From: Erwinia mallotivora
GTDB taxonomy: Bacteria; Pseudomonadota; Gammaproteobacteria; Enterobacterales; Enterobacteriaceae
Assembly: GCF_000590885.1 (NCBI RefSeq)
Contig: NZ_JFHN01000052.1
Location: 1 to 61,437 of the forward strand
DNA length: 61,437 nt
Reading direction: 5' to 3'
A program made the translations under genes and the position numbers. This document shows positions 52,502 through 61,437 of the stretch, one piece after another; position 1 is the first letter of the stretch, and each line of letters begins with the position of its first letter. A model generated the notes under the pieces. The model searched no databases. It worked only from the letters and a program-made list of their open reading frames with translations, and was not told the DNA's origin.

Positions 52502-53071
52502 TTATGCACCCTGCCAGCGCGTGAAGAGATCGTTATCCAGCGTGATATCAAACTGGTCGAGAACACGGTTGACGGTCTGATCAACAATATCCATCACGCT
52601 TTCAGGACGATGATAAAAAGCGGGCACCGGCGGCATGATCACCGCGCCCAGCTCGGCAGCCGCGGTCATCATCCTTAAGTGTCCCAGATGGAGGGGCGTT
52701 TCGCGCACGCACAGTACCAGCCTGCGCCGCTCTTTCAGGGTCACGTCTGCCGCGCGGGTCAGCTGACCGTCACTGTAGCTGTGCACTATGCCGGAAAGGG
52801 TTTTCATCGAGCAGGGAAGGATCGCCATACCGTGGGTTTTGAATGAGCCCGAAGAGATACTGGCGGCGATATCGCGCACATCATGAACCACATCGGCCAG
52901 CGCCTGCACCTCGCGTAGTGAGTAATGGCTCTCCAGCGCCAGCGTCTGTCGTGCCGCATGGCTCATCACCAGATGCGTCTCGATGTCAGCCACCTGCTGC
53001 AATATTTGCAGTGTGCGGATACCGTAAATCACGCCGCTGGCACCGGAGATACCAATAATCAGTCGTTGCAT
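52502..53071 (-). CDS. ubiX: flavin prenyltransferase UbiX
   Basis: UbiX makes the prenylated FMN cofactor of the decarboxylase UbiD for ubiquinone synthesis. The open frame reaches 53125, but the family start is the ATG at 53071 (MQRLIIGISGASGVIYG), preceded by GAGGGAATAC; it gives 189 residues as in E. coli. The FMN-binding GISGASG and SSGSFKTHGMAILPCS segments are intact, as is the C-terminal PPVPAFYHRPESVMD. It lies between purF and hisJ as in E. coli. Confidence 0.95.
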   Translation of the reverse strand: MQRLIIGISGASGVIYGIRTLQILQQVADIETHLVMSHAARQTLALESHYSLREVQALADVVHDVRDIAASISSGSFKTHGMAILPCSMKTLSGIVHSYSDGQLTRAADVTLKERRRLVLCVRETPLHLGHLRMMTAAAELGAVIMPPVPAFYHRPESVMDIVDQTVNRVLDQFDITLDNDLFTRWQGA

Positions 53072-53102
53072 TGTATTCCCTCGCTGTTTCTGTCCTGCCT
53101 GC

Positions 53103-53134
53103 AAAAGTAAAAGGGCCGGAATCACTTCCGGCCC
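53103..53134 (-). terminator. terminator of purF
   Basis: On the minus strand stem GGGCCGGAA/TTCCGGCCC with a 4-base loop is followed by TTTTACTTTT, 29 bp after the purF stop. Confidence 0.9.
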
Positions 53135-53162
53135 ATCATACCTGCTGCGACATCAGAGGGCA

Positions 53163-54680
53163 TCAGCCTTCGTTATGCATTTCCAGATTTTCCACCTCGT
53201 TCTGACGCGCCAGAGCTTTGGCATCGTCATTGCGCAGTGACTGGAGATATTCCAGATATTGCTGATCCACGTCTTTGGTGACGTAAACGCCATTAAACAC
53301 CGAGCATTCAAACTGAGCGATATCCGGATTTTCCTCGCGTACTGCCTCAATCAGATCATTGAGGTCCTGGAAAATCAGCGCATCAGCACCAATCAGCTGA
53401 CGGATTTCTTCCACTTCGCGCCCGTGAGCAATCAGCTCGGTGGCGCTGGGCATATCAATGCCGTAAACGTTCGGGAAACGAATTTCCGGCGCGGCTGAAG
53501 CCAGATACACTTTTTTCGCACCGGCTTCACGGGCCATTTCGATAATCTGTTCAGAAGTGGTGCCCCGCACAATAGAGTCATCCACCAGCAGAACGTTCTT
53601 ATCGCGGAATTCAGCCCGATTGGCGTTCAGCTTACGGCGCACGGCGCTACGGCGCAGATGCTGACCCGGCATGATAAAGGTCCGGCCCACATAGCGATTT
53701 TTTACAAATCCCTGGCGGTAAGGTTTGTTGAGAATGCGGGCCATTTCCAGCGCGATATCGCAGGAGGTTTCCGGAATCGGGATCACCACGTCGATATCCA
53801 GATCTTCCCATTCACGAGCGATTTTCTGACCCAGTTTGGTGCCCATACGCACGCGCGCGCTGTAGACAGAAATTTTATCAAGGAACGAATCCGGACGGGC
53901 AAAGTAAACATATTCAAACAGACACGGATTGAATTTCGGGTTTTCAGCACACTGGCGGGTAAACAGCTGGCCTTTTTCCGTTACATATACCGCTTCGCCG
54001 GGGGCCACGTCACGCAGGAACTCAAAGCCCAACGTATCCAGCGCCACGCTTTCAGAAGCGACCATATATTCTGTGCGTCCATCGGCCATTGGACGTTTAC
54101 CAATCACCAGCGGACGAATACCGTTTGGATCGCGAAAGGCGACCAGTCCGTGACCGATAATCATCGATACGCAGGCATAGGCACCGCGAACCTGCTGATG
54201 CATCGCCGCCACGGCGGCAAAAATGTTTTCTGCTTCCAGCGGGTAATGCTGAAACCTGTCCAGCTCAGCGGCGAAAATGTTGAGCAGGATTTCGGAATCT
54301 GAGGTGGTGTTAACGTGGCGACGGCCACTCTCGAACAGCTGCTTACGCAGCTCATGGGCATTGGTCAGATTACCGTTATGCGCCAGAGTAATGCCGAAGG
54401 GTGAATTGACATAAAAAGGCTGCGCCTCAGAGGCACTGGAGCTGCCCGCTGTGGGATAACGAACATGGCCGATACCCATATTGCCCTGCATACGCTGCAT
54501 GTGGCGGGCTTCAAAAACATCGCTAACCAGACCGTTCGCTTTACGCAGGCGAAAGCAATTCAGGGCATCAATGGTCACAATGCCTGCGGCATCCTGGCCA
54601 CGGTGTTGAAGCACCGTTAACGCATCATAAATCGACTGGTTGACCGGCATAAAACCGGCGATCCCGACAATACCGCACAT
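53163..54680 (-). CDS. purF: amidophosphoribosyltransferase PurF
   Basis: PurF commits PRPP to purine synthesis by transferring an amide from glutamine. The 505 residues begin [10 protein letters not shown], giving the N-terminal catalytic Cys after Met removal. The glutaminase domain (to about residue 230) includes [12 protein letters not shown] and [10 protein letters not shown]. The PRPP-binding motif is [17 protein letters not shown] in the C-terminal half. It follows cvpA by 37 bp and is presumably controlled by the PurR box upstream of cvpA. Confidence 0.97.
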   Translation of the reverse strand: MCGIVGIAGFMPVNQSIYDALTVLQHRGQDAAGIVTIDALNCFRLRKANGLVSDVFEARHMQRMQGNMGIGHVRYPTAGSSSASEAQPFYVNSPFGITLAHNGNLTNAHELRKQLFESGRRHVNTTSDSEILLNIFAAELDRFQHYPLEAENIFAAVAAMHQQVRGAYACVSMIIGHGLVAFRDPNGIRPLVIGKRPMADGRTEYMVASESVALDTLGFEFLRDVAPGEAVYVTEKGQLFTRQCAENPKFNPCLFEYVYFARPDSFLDKISVYSARVRMGTKLGQKIAREWEDLDIDVVIPIPETSCDIALEMARILNKPYRQGFVKNRYVGRTFIMPGQHLRRSAVRRKLNANRAEFRDKNVLLVDDSIVRGTTSEQIIEMAREAGAKKVYLASAAPEIRFPNVYGIDMPSATELIAHGREVEEIRQLIGADALIFQDLNDLIEAVREENPDIAQFECSVFNGVYVTKDVDQQYLEYLQSLRNDDAKALARQNEVENLEMHNEG

Positions 54681-54717
54681 GTGGTCATTTCCTCATTAAG
54701 CCGCAACCCCGACGTAT

Positions 54718-55203
54718 TTATCGGGGCAAAAAACTCGACGTGCTTTTCAGGTAGTCAAAAAACCACCTGATGATGTAACTGAACTGGGGAACTAACTGGG
54801 ACTGCTGCCAGTCAGGACTTTTGGCAAAACCGGTGAATGTATCGAGGAAAAACAGAATGGCAGACACGATCAGTACGCCACGCAAGGCCCCGAAACAGAC
54901 GCCAAGTACTCTGTCAGTCCCCGACAGGCCGGTCTTTTCAACCAGCGAACCAATCACATAGTTAACAATTGCCCCGACAATCAGCGTGGCAATAAATAAC
55001 ACCGCGATAGCAATGCCATTGCGAACCAGCTCGTCTTCAAAACCGGTGAACCAGACCGCAAGGAAGGAGTAGTAATGACTGGCGACAAAAAATGCGCAAC
55101 CCCAGGTGACAAGGGATAATGCTTCCCGGACAAACCCACGGATCAGGCTGACCAGAGCCGAAAAACCAATAACCGCAATAATGACGTAATCTATCCAGAT
55201 CAT
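54718..55203 (-). CDS. cvpA: colicin V production protein CvpA
   Basis: This is a 161-residue inner-membrane protein with four hydrophobic segments (IDYVIIAVIGFSALVSLIRG at the N-terminus). It is required for colicin V secretion and implicated in bile-salt and envelope stress in E. coli. It is first in the cvpA-purF unit and has a PurR operator 58 bp upstream. Confidence 0.95.
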   Translation of the reverse strand: MIWIDYVIIAVIGFSALVSLIRGFVREALSLVTWGCAFFVASHYYSFLAVWFTGFEDELVRNGIAIAVLFIATLIVGAIVNYVIGSLVEKTGLSGTDRVLGVCFGALRGVLIVSAILFFLDTFTGFAKSPDWQQSQLVPQFSYIIRWFFDYLKSTSSFLPR

Positions 55204-55258
55204 GAACTCTTCCAGCGACAGTGCTCCGCATCCAGTTCGGGGCGAATTCTAACAGAAA

Positions 55259-55274
55259 AAGAAAACGTTTGCGT
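55259..55274 (-). promoter_or_regulatory. PurR operator upstream of cvpA-purF
   Basis: Minus-strand ACGCAAACGTTTTCTT matches the PurR consensus ACGCAAACGTTTTCNT at every specified position. It occurs in the expected place, as in E. coli. Confidence 0.9.
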
Positions 55275-55495
55275 AGGGTTTTCCTTTACCAGTTTAATTA
55301 AAAAGCGGCGCTGAAAAAATCAGCAAAAAGGTCCTGCCAGCGCCCGCAACATGCCACCTGGCAGGCATCCGGGCAACTGGCTGATTTGCATCAGATAACC
55401 CGTTACCGCCACGTCGGTTACCGCCCGTACCTGACTGGCCGTAACCCGCGCCAAAAGGCGCAGGCTGTTACAGTAATAGCGGCTGACTACCAGAG

Positions 55496-56251
55496 TCAGC
55501 GTGCACTGTAAGGCTTAACCACACCACCCAGACCGGAAAGGCTTTTCAGCTCCGTCACCGCAGCCTGCATTTTCGCCTTCGAGGCATCCGGCCCGACGTA
55601 AATACGGGTGATTTCCCCCTGTACCGGCGTGGAAGGCACGGTGAAGGCCCGGTATCCGGAGAGTCGCAGTTTAGCGACGATCTCGCTCACTTTAGCGGCA
55701 TTCTTCAGTGGGCCAAGCTGGACCACATAGGCCTGACCAGTTGGTGCGCGCTCCTCCACGGCAGCGGGAGCCTGCTGCGGTTCAACAGGTTCGGACCTGG
55801 GTGCCGTTTTGGGTTTTTCAACCGGTTTTTCGACCGCTTTGGCTGGGGCTTTGGTGGTTTCTGTTGGTCGGGATTTTTCCACCGGTTTGGCTTTTTCAAC
55901 CGGCTTATGCTGTACCGGCTCTGACGGCTGCACCGGCGGTGGCGTAACCACGGCAGGCTGATTAGCCGACTGCGGCGTGGTTGAGCCGCTCTCCGCCTGC
56001 GAGGTGTTGCCGCCGCTGTGTCCCTCTGCTGCCGTACCCGCACCTTCCGGTGGCTGAGCAGGTAGCGCCTGGGTCACCGGTGGCACACCGTCAGCCTCAA
56101 GCTGATCGCCAGGCCTTGGCACCAGCGGAATTGCTGCAAATTCTTCTTTGTAATGCTTTTTCTTACCGTCGAGTATCCCCGGCAGAATAATCACACCCAG
56201 TGCCACAATAACCACAGTCCCGACCAGTCGGTTCTGAAATTTACTTGCCAC
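55496..56251 (-). CDS. dedD: SPOR-domain cell-division protein DedD
   Basis: DedD is an inner-membrane division protein that binds denuded septal peptidoglycan. One membrane span (LVGTVVIVALGVIILPGIL) lies near residue 15. A Pro/Lys/Glu-rich linker with many KPVEK and PVEKP repeats follows (about 45-165). The C-terminal SPOR domain has YVVQLGPLKNAAKVSEIV and VQGEITRIYVGPDAS. The frame can open at 56290. The family start (ASKFQNRLVG) fits the GTG at 56251, preceded by GGAG and overlapping the folC end by 11 bp; it gives 251 residues. Confidence 0.93.
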   Translation of the reverse strand: MASKFQNRLVGTVVIVALGVIILPGILDGKKKHYKEEFAAIPLVPRPGDQLEADGVPPVTQALPAQPPEGAGTAAEGHSGGNTSQAESGSTTPQSANQPAVVTPPPVQPSEPVQHKPVEKAKPVEKSRPTETTKAPAKAVEKPVEKPKTAPRSEPVEPQQAPAAVEERAPTGQAYVVQLGPLKNAAKVSEIVAKLRLSGYRAFTVPSTPVQGEITRIYVGPDASKAKMQAAVTELKSLSGLGGVVKPYSAR

Positions 56252-57509
56252 TACCACTCTCCGTTTCCAGCGTTTCCATGACCTGTGCAACCGTCAGGAA
56301 AGAGCCACACACCAGCACCACATCCTGCTCTGACGCCTGCTGACGCGCATGGATAAACGCGTTTGCAATATCAGCAAAAGCACGGGCGTCAGGCAGATGT
56401 GCAATCAACTCATCAGCGCTTGCTCCGCGGGGACCCGACAGGGGGGCGCAGTACCAGCTGTCCACGTGTGGCTTCAGGCAGGCCAGGGTTCCGGCAATGT
56501 CTTTATCGTGCAACATTCCCACCACCGCATGAACTTTGCCGCCTTTCGTCAGCTCGCTCAGTCGTCCGGCAAGCCAGGCCGCCGCGTGCGGATTATGCGC
56601 CACATCAAGGATCACCCGGGGCGATGCAGAAACGACCTGGAAACGCCCCGGCAGTACGGCCTTGTCCAGCCACGAATAAATCACCGCCGGATCAACCTGG
56701 AGAGAGGACGCCCGCAGCGCCGCCAGCGCCGTTGCCGCATTGGGTAAAGGAATCTGAGGCAGCGGAAGCCCGTTCAGTTCGCCCTGCCCGTCACGGAAGG
56801 TCCAGTCATGCTCACCGACCGTATAAGACCAGTCGCGCCCGACTCTGCTCAGCTGTGCGCCAACGGTGTCGGCCACCTCAGCAATGGTGGCAGGCATATC
56901 CGGCTCGCCGACCACCGCCGGTTTTCCGGCACGAAATATACCTGCCTTTTCACGACCAATGCTTTCGCGATCGGGGCCGAGGTAATCGGTATGATCCAAC
57001 GCAATGCTGGTAATAACGGCAACATCAGCATCAACGATATTGGTTGCATCCAGTCGGCCACCCAGCCCCACTTCAAGGATTACCACGTCTAACGCAGCGC
57101 GTCTGAACAACCACAGTGCCGAAAGCGTACTGTACTCAAAATAGGTGAGTGAGGTTTCGCCACGCCCGCTTTCAATTTCTGCAAAAGAGGCGGTGTGTGC
57201 CGACTCTGCCAGTTCGTCGCCCTGAATACGCACCCGCTCAGTGTAGCGCAGAAGATGCGGCGAACTGTAAACGCCCACCCGGTAACCGGCCGCCATCAGC
57301 AGCGTTTCAAGGGTGCGGCAGGTGGTGCCTTTGCCATTGGTTCCGGCGACGGTAAACACCACCGGCGCAGGCTTCAGGAGTTCAAGCTGTTTGGCCACCT
57401 GCTGAATACGTGTCAGCCCAAGATCAATAGCCTGAGTATGCAGATTTTCGAGATAATGAAGCCACGTAACCAGGGGCGACGTGGCTTGAGGAAGATTATC
57501 CATTTGCAC
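56241..57509 (-). CDS. folC: bifunctional folylpolyglutamate/dihydrofolate synthase FolC
   Basis: FolC adds glutamates to folates and joins dihydropteroate to glutamate. The 422 residues match E. coli. The Mur-ligase-like P-loop is VAGTNGKGTTCRTLE (about residue 55), and DVAVITSIALDHTDYLGP and VILDVAHNPHAAAWLAG are further ATP/metal segments. It lies between accD and dedD, with a hairpin between accD and folC and an 11-bp overlap with dedD. Confidence 0.96.
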   Translation of the reverse strand: MQMDNLPQATSPLVTWLHYLENLHTQAIDLGLTRIQQVAKQLELLKPAPVVFTVAGTNGKGTTCRTLETLLMAAGYRVGVYSSPHLLRYTERVRIQGDELAESAHTASFAEIESGRGETSLTYFEYSTLSALWLFRRAALDVVILEVGLGGRLDATNIVDADVAVITSIALDHTDYLGPDRESIGREKAGIFRAGKPAVVGEPDMPATIAEVADTVGAQLSRVGRDWSYTVGEHDWTFRDGQGELNGLPLPQIPLPNAATALAALRASSLQVDPAVIYSWLDKAVLPGRFQVVSASPRVILDVAHNPHAAAWLAGRLSELTKGGKVHAVVGMLHDKDIAGTLACLKPHVDSWYCAPLSGPRGASADELIAHLPDARAFADIANAFIHARQQASEQDVVLVCGSFLTVAQVMETLETESGSGK

Positions 57510-57534
57510 AGTTCACAAGGTTGCGGTTCAAAGG

Positions 57535-57558
57535 AGAAAGGAGCGATTCGCTCCTTTT
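57535..57558. terminator. hairpin between accD and folC
   Basis: A 10-bp stem (AAAGGAGCGA, 57537-57546, with its complement at 57548-57557). On the minus strand only a broken T-run follows, so it may attenuate rather than end the accD transcript. Confidence 0.5.
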
Positions 57559-57567
57559 TGTCATCGA

Positions 57568-58482
57568 TCAGGCCTCGTGGCTCTGAGGCGCTGCGTCAGT
57601 CATCACCTCTGGCAGGCTCTCTTCCTGAGGCTCAGGCAGATTCATCATTTTTGCCAGAACCCCGGCCAGTTTGAAACGCATGACCGGACGGCGCACGATC
57701 ATATCAATCGCGCCCTTTTCAATCAGAAACTCACTGCGCTGAAAGCCTGGCGGCAGTTTTTCACGCACGGTTTGCTCAATAACTCGCGGTCCGGCAAAAC
57801 CAATCAACGCTTTTGGTTCAGCGATGTTCAGATCGCCCAGCATGGCAAAACTGGCAGAGACGCCACCCATGGTAGGGTCCGTCAGTACGGAAATATAAGG
57901 CAGGCCGCGTTCCTGCATTTTTGCCAGTGCGGCGCTGGTTTTTGCCATCTGCATCAGCGACATCAGCGCTTCCTGCATACGGGCACCGCCGGAAGCAGAA
58001 AAGCAGATAAGCGGACAGTTATCTTCGAGCGCCTGTTCCACGGCACGAACAAAACGCGCACCGACCACCGATCCCATTGAACCGCCCATAAAGGAGAATT
58101 CAAAGGCCGCGGCGACCACAGGCATCGCATAAAGTGTGCCTTTCATGACGATTAAAGCGTCTTTTTCGTCAGTCTCTTTCTGCGCGCTGGCCAGGCGGTC
58201 TTTATATTTTTTAGAGTCACGGAACTTGAGCAAATCTTTTGGCTCCAGCTCACTACCCAGTTCAACCAGTGAACCTTCATCCAGCAGGCTGTGCAGGCGT
58301 TCACGACCATGCATGCGCATGTGGTGATCACATTTCGGGCAGACTTCCAGATTGCGCTCCAGCTCGGCGCGGTAGAGCACCTGACCACAGCTATCGCACT
58401 TGGTCCACACCCCTTCCGGGATGCTGGCTTTGCGTGATGGGGAAATGGTGCTTTTGTTAAGAATTCGTTCAATCCAGCTCAT
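57568..58482 (-). CDS. accD: acetyl-CoA carboxylase carboxyltransferase subunit beta AccD
   Basis: AccD is the beta half of the carboxyltransferase that makes malonyl-CoA. The 304 residues match E. coli. The N-terminal zinc ribbon has its four cysteines in CDSCGQ and VCPKCDHH (residues about 28-51). The crotonase-like core includes [19 protein letters not shown] and [12 protein letters not shown]. The 5' side faces a long AT-rich gap and an unrelated gene instead of dedA. Confidence 0.97.
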   Translation of the reverse strand: MSWIERILNKSTISPSRKASIPEGVWTKCDSCGQVLYRAELERNLEVCPKCDHHMRMHGRERLHSLLDEGSLVELGSELEPKDLLKFRDSKKYKDRLASAQKETDEKDALIVMKGTLYAMPVVAAAFEFSFMGGSMGSVVGARFVRAVEQALEDNCPLICFSASGGARMQEALMSLMQMAKTSAALAKMQERGLPYISVLTDPTMGGVSASFAMLGDLNIAEPKALIGFAGPRVIEQTVREKLPPGFQRSEFLIEKGAIDMIVRRPVMRFKLAGVLAKMMNLPEPQEESLPEVMTDAAPQSHEA

Positions 58483-59002
58483 GGGTAACTCTGCATCTGG
58501 TTAATCGTTATAAATCAACGATATAGCGCTGATTTTTGCGTAAGATTTGCCCGCTATTACAGCACATAACAACAAAGTCTGCCACACAATCATTGATCAC
58601 CACCGGGATTGCAAACGGTGGTAAGTTGCCAAACCCTCACTCTGTTGGCGATGTGCAGTGTCTGTAATTTGTTTTCAGGCTGAGCCTGAATCCTTGACTG
58701 GTGCGCGGTACAACGCGGATGTTAATAACAGACAATCCTGTACCATCGCCTGAACGAAGAGCTGAAAAATGAAATTTCAGCTCTCTGATCATATAAACAT
58801 AAATTTAAATTATGTCATGCCAGAACTGGCGCGATTAAAATGACGCAATGAAATATATTCAGACGCCAGGCCGGACATTAAATATTTTAGAGGAAGATGA
58901 TATAAATTCATAACCGCTGAACAAACCTTACGAGCGATTTCCTGTCCTGTGAAATTACACACAGTTTTTTACTCAGATAACCCAGCCTTAATATCTCCTC
59001 CG
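58483..59002. other. hairpin-rich AT-rich gap between accD and the RhoGAP-like gene
   Basis: This is 520 bp without a convincing gene. It contains three inverted repeats: ACCACCG/CGGTGGT (58599-58622), the palindrome TTCAGGCT-G-AGCCTGAA (58674-58690) and AGAGCTGAAA/TTTCAGCTCT (58758-58784). The rest is AT-rich, particularly 58790-58990. The accD promoter must lie here; the hairpins may also end the upstream transcript. A GGAGGAG motif downstream of the RhoGAP-like stop leads to no frame with a normal start. Confidence 0.6.
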
Positions 59003-59788
59003 TTAGTCTTTTGGATTCCAGCTTTGTAAAACAACAAGACCAGCCTCAGGAGAAATATTGGCATAATGTCTGATATTTTCTGCTGCCGTGACAGGTTTAC
59101 CAGAGTTAAGGGTCGCACAGTCGAAAATTGAAGGCGCGATCGCTTGTGCTAATGTATAGGGTGTACAATCGCTACATGGCCTTTTTCCCACTTCGGTGTA
59201 AATATCAGCGATGATACGCATTGATGTTAAAAAACTTTCTTTTTCCCGATCGGACTTAAAGCTGATTCGTTCCATCACAAAGTCCCGTATACTCTCGCTG
59301 TCATGCTTTACACCCGGCTTCAATAAACTTAGCATTTCTGTTACGTTTATCTGCTTTTCAACTTTGCGCACATCAGCCAGGAGAATTTGCGACAAGATAT
59401 GCCCTTCATTTTTATTTTTCCCTGAGATTAAATGTTTGACAGTGTTGTAACCTAATGGCTTGCTCTTGATTTCATACACTATTTTAGAATTTATCTGGAC
59501 ACGAAAAATCCCTTTCACATCATTGTTCTTTACTTTATCCAGTAAATTTTCCCTTATAAAATCATAAGCCTTTTTGTTATCTTCCTTGTTCTTTTCGGCC
59601 CATACGTCTTTAGAACGCAGGCAGGGCATAAACCTCAATACCGTATTTTTCACCGAAACAAGACAGGATAACAACCGGGAACAGAAGCCACTTTTTTCTG
59701 TTTTCTCAGCTTTTTCAGTATTATTTAAAGAATTAATGTTTCTGATATCCCCAGGGATATATGTATCGTATGCTGATATAGAATTCAT
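59003..59788 (-). CDS. RhoGAP-domain-like protein, candidate host-directed effector
   Basis: This 261-residue protein is not recognised as any E. coli family. Residues about 75-225 resemble eukaryotic RhoGAP domains. The arginine-finger motif GIFR lies at 93-96 (Arg96) and continues VQINSKIVYEIKSK much as GIFRRSANTQVVREVQ does in p50RhoGAP. ILSQILLADVRKVE (131-144) corresponds to the helix ending LRELPEPL, and CSDCTPYTLAQAIAPSIF (205-222) to the MTNTNLAVVFGPNLL helix. The conserved Lys and Asn of animal GAPs are not obviously kept. The N-terminus is Ser/Asn/Thr-rich, followed by a Cys-rich hydrophobic helix (35-57). SD is AGGTGG. The gene is AT-rich and an isolated unit, suggesting transfer. 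Function is inferred. Confidence 0.6.
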   Translation of the reverse strand: MNSISAYDTYIPGDIRNINSLNNTEKAEKTEKSGFCSRLLSCLVSVKNTVLRFMPCLRSKDVWAEKNKEDNKKAYDFIRENLLDKVKNNDVKGIFRVQINSKIVYEIKSKPLGYNTVKHLISGKNKNEGHILSQILLADVRKVEKQINVTEMLSLLKPGVKHDSESIRDFVMERISFKSDREKESFLTSMRIIADIYTEVGKRPCSDCTPYTLAQAIAPSIFDCATLNSGKPVTAAENIRHYANISPEAGLVVLQSWNPKD

Positions 59789-59946
59789 AATTCACCACCT
59801 TTATGATTAACAAACCACACCATAAACTTTTTATGCTTTAAAAAATATCAAATAACGATTTTTTAAACAGTAAAATCAATTTAATAAAAAATGGTGAAGA
59901 AAGTTAATCCTGCAACTGAAACGGTATCTGTGAGTTATTGATAAAC

Positions 59947-59984
59947 TAAAAAAGATAAGGCTGCTCAAACAGAATTGAGCAGCC
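59947..59984 (-). terminator. terminator of dedA
   Basis: On the minus strand stem GGCTGCTCAA/TTGAGCAGCC (59975-59984 with 59959-59968) with a 6-base loop is followed by TTATCTTTTTT, 14 bp after the dedA stop. It insulates the RhoGAP-like gene from truA-dedA transcription. Confidence 0.9.
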
Positions 59985-59998
59985 AGCATACGAGCAGA

Positions 59999-60655
59999 TT
60001 ATCCCTGACGCCGTGCTGCACGACGGTGGCGCACAATTTCAATCACGCCTGGCAGGATCGACACCAGAATAATTGCCACGATCAGGTAATGAATATTTTT
60101 CTGCACCGCAGGCAGGTTACCGAAGAAATAGCCGGCATAGGAAAACAGCACCACCCACAGAATACCGCCGGTCACATTGTACAGGGCGAAATGGCGATAG
60201 GACATTTTCCCCATACCGGCAACAAAAGGCGCAAAGGTACGGACAATAGGGACAAAACGGGCGAGGATAATGGTTTTACCACCGTGACGTTCATAGAATT
60301 GATGGGTTTTATCCAGGTAACTGCGACGGAATATTTTCGAGTTTGGGTTGCTGAACAGTTTTTCCCCAAACAGGCGGCCAATCGTATAGTTGACCGCATC
60401 ACCAATGATGGCGGCGACGCAAAGTAATACCGCCATCAGATGAACATTCAGTGCACTGTCAGGGATTGCCGCCAGCGCGCCGGCCACAAACAGCAGTGAA
60501 TCGCCGGGCAGAAAAGGGGTAACAATCAGCCCTGTTTCACAAAACAGGATCAGGAACAAAATGGCATAAATCCAGACGCCGTACTGCGCGACCATCGCCT
60601 GCAAATGGACATCAATATGCAGAATAAAATCAATAACGGTGTGAATCAGTTCCAT
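59999..60655 (-). CDS. dedA: DedA-family membrane protein
   Basis: This 218-residue inner-membrane protein belongs to the DedA/SNARE-associated family. The family is linked to undecaprenyl phosphate or lipid flipping and to membrane potential homeostasis. The motif [22 protein letters not shown] and the segment [19 protein letters not shown] (read as parts of residues 37-58 and 128-145) are typical. The frame extends to 60748. The ATG at 60655 ([19 protein letters not shown]), preceded by AAGGAAATTTCT, fits E. coli DedA. It lies 28 bp after truA. Confidence 0.95.
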   Translation of the reverse strand: MELIHTVIDFILHIDVHLQAMVAQYGVWIYAILFLILFCETGLIVTPFLPGDSLLFVAGALAAIPDSALNVHLMAVLLCVAAIIGDAVNYTIGRLFGEKLFSNPNSKIFRRSYLDKTHQFYERHGGKTIILARFVPIVRTFAPFVAGMGKMSYRHFALYNVTGGILWVVLFSYAGYFFGNLPAVQKNIHYLIVAIILVSILPGVIEIVRHRRAARRQG

Positions 60656-60683
60656 AGAAATTTCCTTGATACTCCAGGCCAGG

Positions 60684-61437
60684 TTAATCCGCGAGGAACA
60701 GAGGCCCCATCGGCGGACGTGGTAAATCATAATGTTCAGGATAATCAACCGCGACCAGATACAAGCCTTCCGCTCTGGCGGTTGCCGCAGCCAGCGTGCG
60801 ATCTTTCGCCGCCAGTAACTCTGCTATCCAGCTTTCCTGCTGATTTCCACAGCCTGTTTCCATCAGACTGCCAACAATATTTCGCACCATGTGGTGCACA
60901 AAGGCATTGGCTTTAATATCCACCACCACGTAAGCGCCGTAACGGCTGACATTGAGATGCATCACGTTGCGCCAGGGCGTACGTGACTGACACTGTACGG
61001 CACGAAATGACGTAAAGTCGTTTTCCCCCAGCAGCGCCTGCCCTGCCCGCTGCATCTTCTCCACATCCAGCGGATGATAAAAATGCGTCACCCCGCCGTG
61101 CAGGATTGCCGGGCGCAGGCGCTGGTTATAGATGATATAGCGGTAGCGCCGGGCGGTGGCGCTGAAGCGGGCATGAAAATCTCCCGGCACGGCTTTGACC
61201 CAACGCACCGCGATATCATCCGGCAGATTCGCATTTACCCCCAGCGTCCAGGCGGCATCCTTACGCTGTGAGGTGGTGTCAAAATGCACTACCTGCCCGG
61301 TGCCATGCACGCCAGCATCGGTGCGACCCGCGCAAAAAACGGTTACCGGATGATTGGCAACAGCAGACAGCGCTTTTTCCAGCTTTTCCTGCACGCTTCT
61401 GACTTCCTGCTGCCGCTGCCAGCCGTAGTAACGGCTG
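60684..61437 (-). CDS. truA: tRNA pseudouridine synthase TruA, 5' end cut by window edge
   Basis: TruA makes pseudouridines at positions 38-40 in tRNA anticodon arms. The frame is open to the right edge, where the terminal bases encode [18 protein letters not shown], so the true start lies beyond the window and about 20 residues are missing. The catalytic Asp is in [16 protein letters not shown]-terminal [12 protein letters not shown] equals E. coli. Confidence 0.96.
   Translation of the reverse strand, partial: SRYYGWQRQQEVRSVQEKLEKALSAVANHPVTVFCAGRTDAGVHGTGQVVHFDTTSQRKDAAWTLGVNANLPDDIAVRWVKAVPGDFHARFSATARRYRYIIYNQRLRPAILHGGVTHFYHPLDVEKMQRAGQALLGENDFTSFRAVQCQSRTPWRNVMHLNVSRYGAYVVVDIKANAFVHHMVRNIVGSLMETGCGNQQESWIAELLAAKDRTLAAATARAEGLYLVAVDYPEHYDLPRPPMGPLFLAD

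Noticed and set aside
59811..59828. PhoP-box-like repeat (GTTTA and GGTTT) upstream of the RhoGAP-like gene
   Set aside because: Only about four of six bases of the second half match; AT-rich DNA gives such matches by chance.
59789..59998. Search for a Hrp box upstream of the RhoGAP-like gene
   Set aside because: No GGAACC element with correctly spaced CCAC was found on the relevant strand.

Overview
The window is a chromosomal segment of a gammaproteobacterium of the order Enterobacterales. Its gene order largely matches the E. coli segment running from menE through nuo and ackA-pta to truA. A few substitutions and insertions relative to E. coli suggest a member of the Erwiniaceae (Erwinia or Pantoea type). 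That placement is an inference from synteny and gene content. Most of the DNA is moderately GC-rich with dense, same-strand operons. No tRNA, rRNA, insertion sequence, prophage or CRISPR array was seen.

Layout. 1-5555: menaquinone operon menD-menH-menB-menC-menE on the minus strand with overlapping genes; menE is cut by the left edge, and menF is not in its usual place upstream of menD. 5703-6014: elaB. 6217-10489: accessory block with a VOC-fold protein, a divergent LysR regulator, the periplasmic glucan protein OpgD (Tat signal) and a PhlG-like (2,4-diacetylphloroglucinol hydrolase family) enzyme. 10688-25943: the complete nuoABCDEFGHIJKLMN operon for respiratory complex I, followed by its regulator lrhA (26610-27536). 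28398-37885: alaA, yfbR, yfbS, yfbT, yfbU, yfbV, ackA, pta in E. coli order. 38177-45672: an accessory putrescine/GABA-type locus made of an ABC ATPase, a MocR/GabR-type regulator, a PuuE-like aminotransferase, a binding protein and two permeases. 46023-46411: two tiny genes facing each other. 46650-49041: yfcD (frameshifted through its Nudix box), yfcF and yfcH. 49155-53071: histidine transporter hisJQMP and ubiX. 53163-58482: cvpA-purF, dedD, folC, accD. 59003-59788: an AT-rich orphan gene whose product resembles a eukaryotic RhoGAP domain. 59999-61437: dedA and truA (cut by the right edge).

How the parts work together. The men genes make menaquinone, and the nuo genes form the NADH-quinone oxidoreductase that feeds the quinone pool. 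LrhA, AckA-Pta and AlaA belong to the same central-metabolism neighbourhood. The MocR-PuuE-ABC locus would import an amine and transaminate it. The hisJ promoter region carries a good sigma-54 -24/-12 element and two NtrC-like palindromes, so histidine uptake is probably nitrogen-controlled. A consensus PurR box precedes cvpA-purF.

The most unusual item is the RhoGAP-like gene between accD and dedA. It is a stand-alone, compositionally foreign gene carrying a GIFR arginine-finger motif, inside an otherwise conserved housekeeping segment. Other points worth checking are the PhlG-like hydrolase with all four predicted zinc ligands, the yfcD frameshift, a 58-residue secreted peptide gene, and several structured intergenic spacers.
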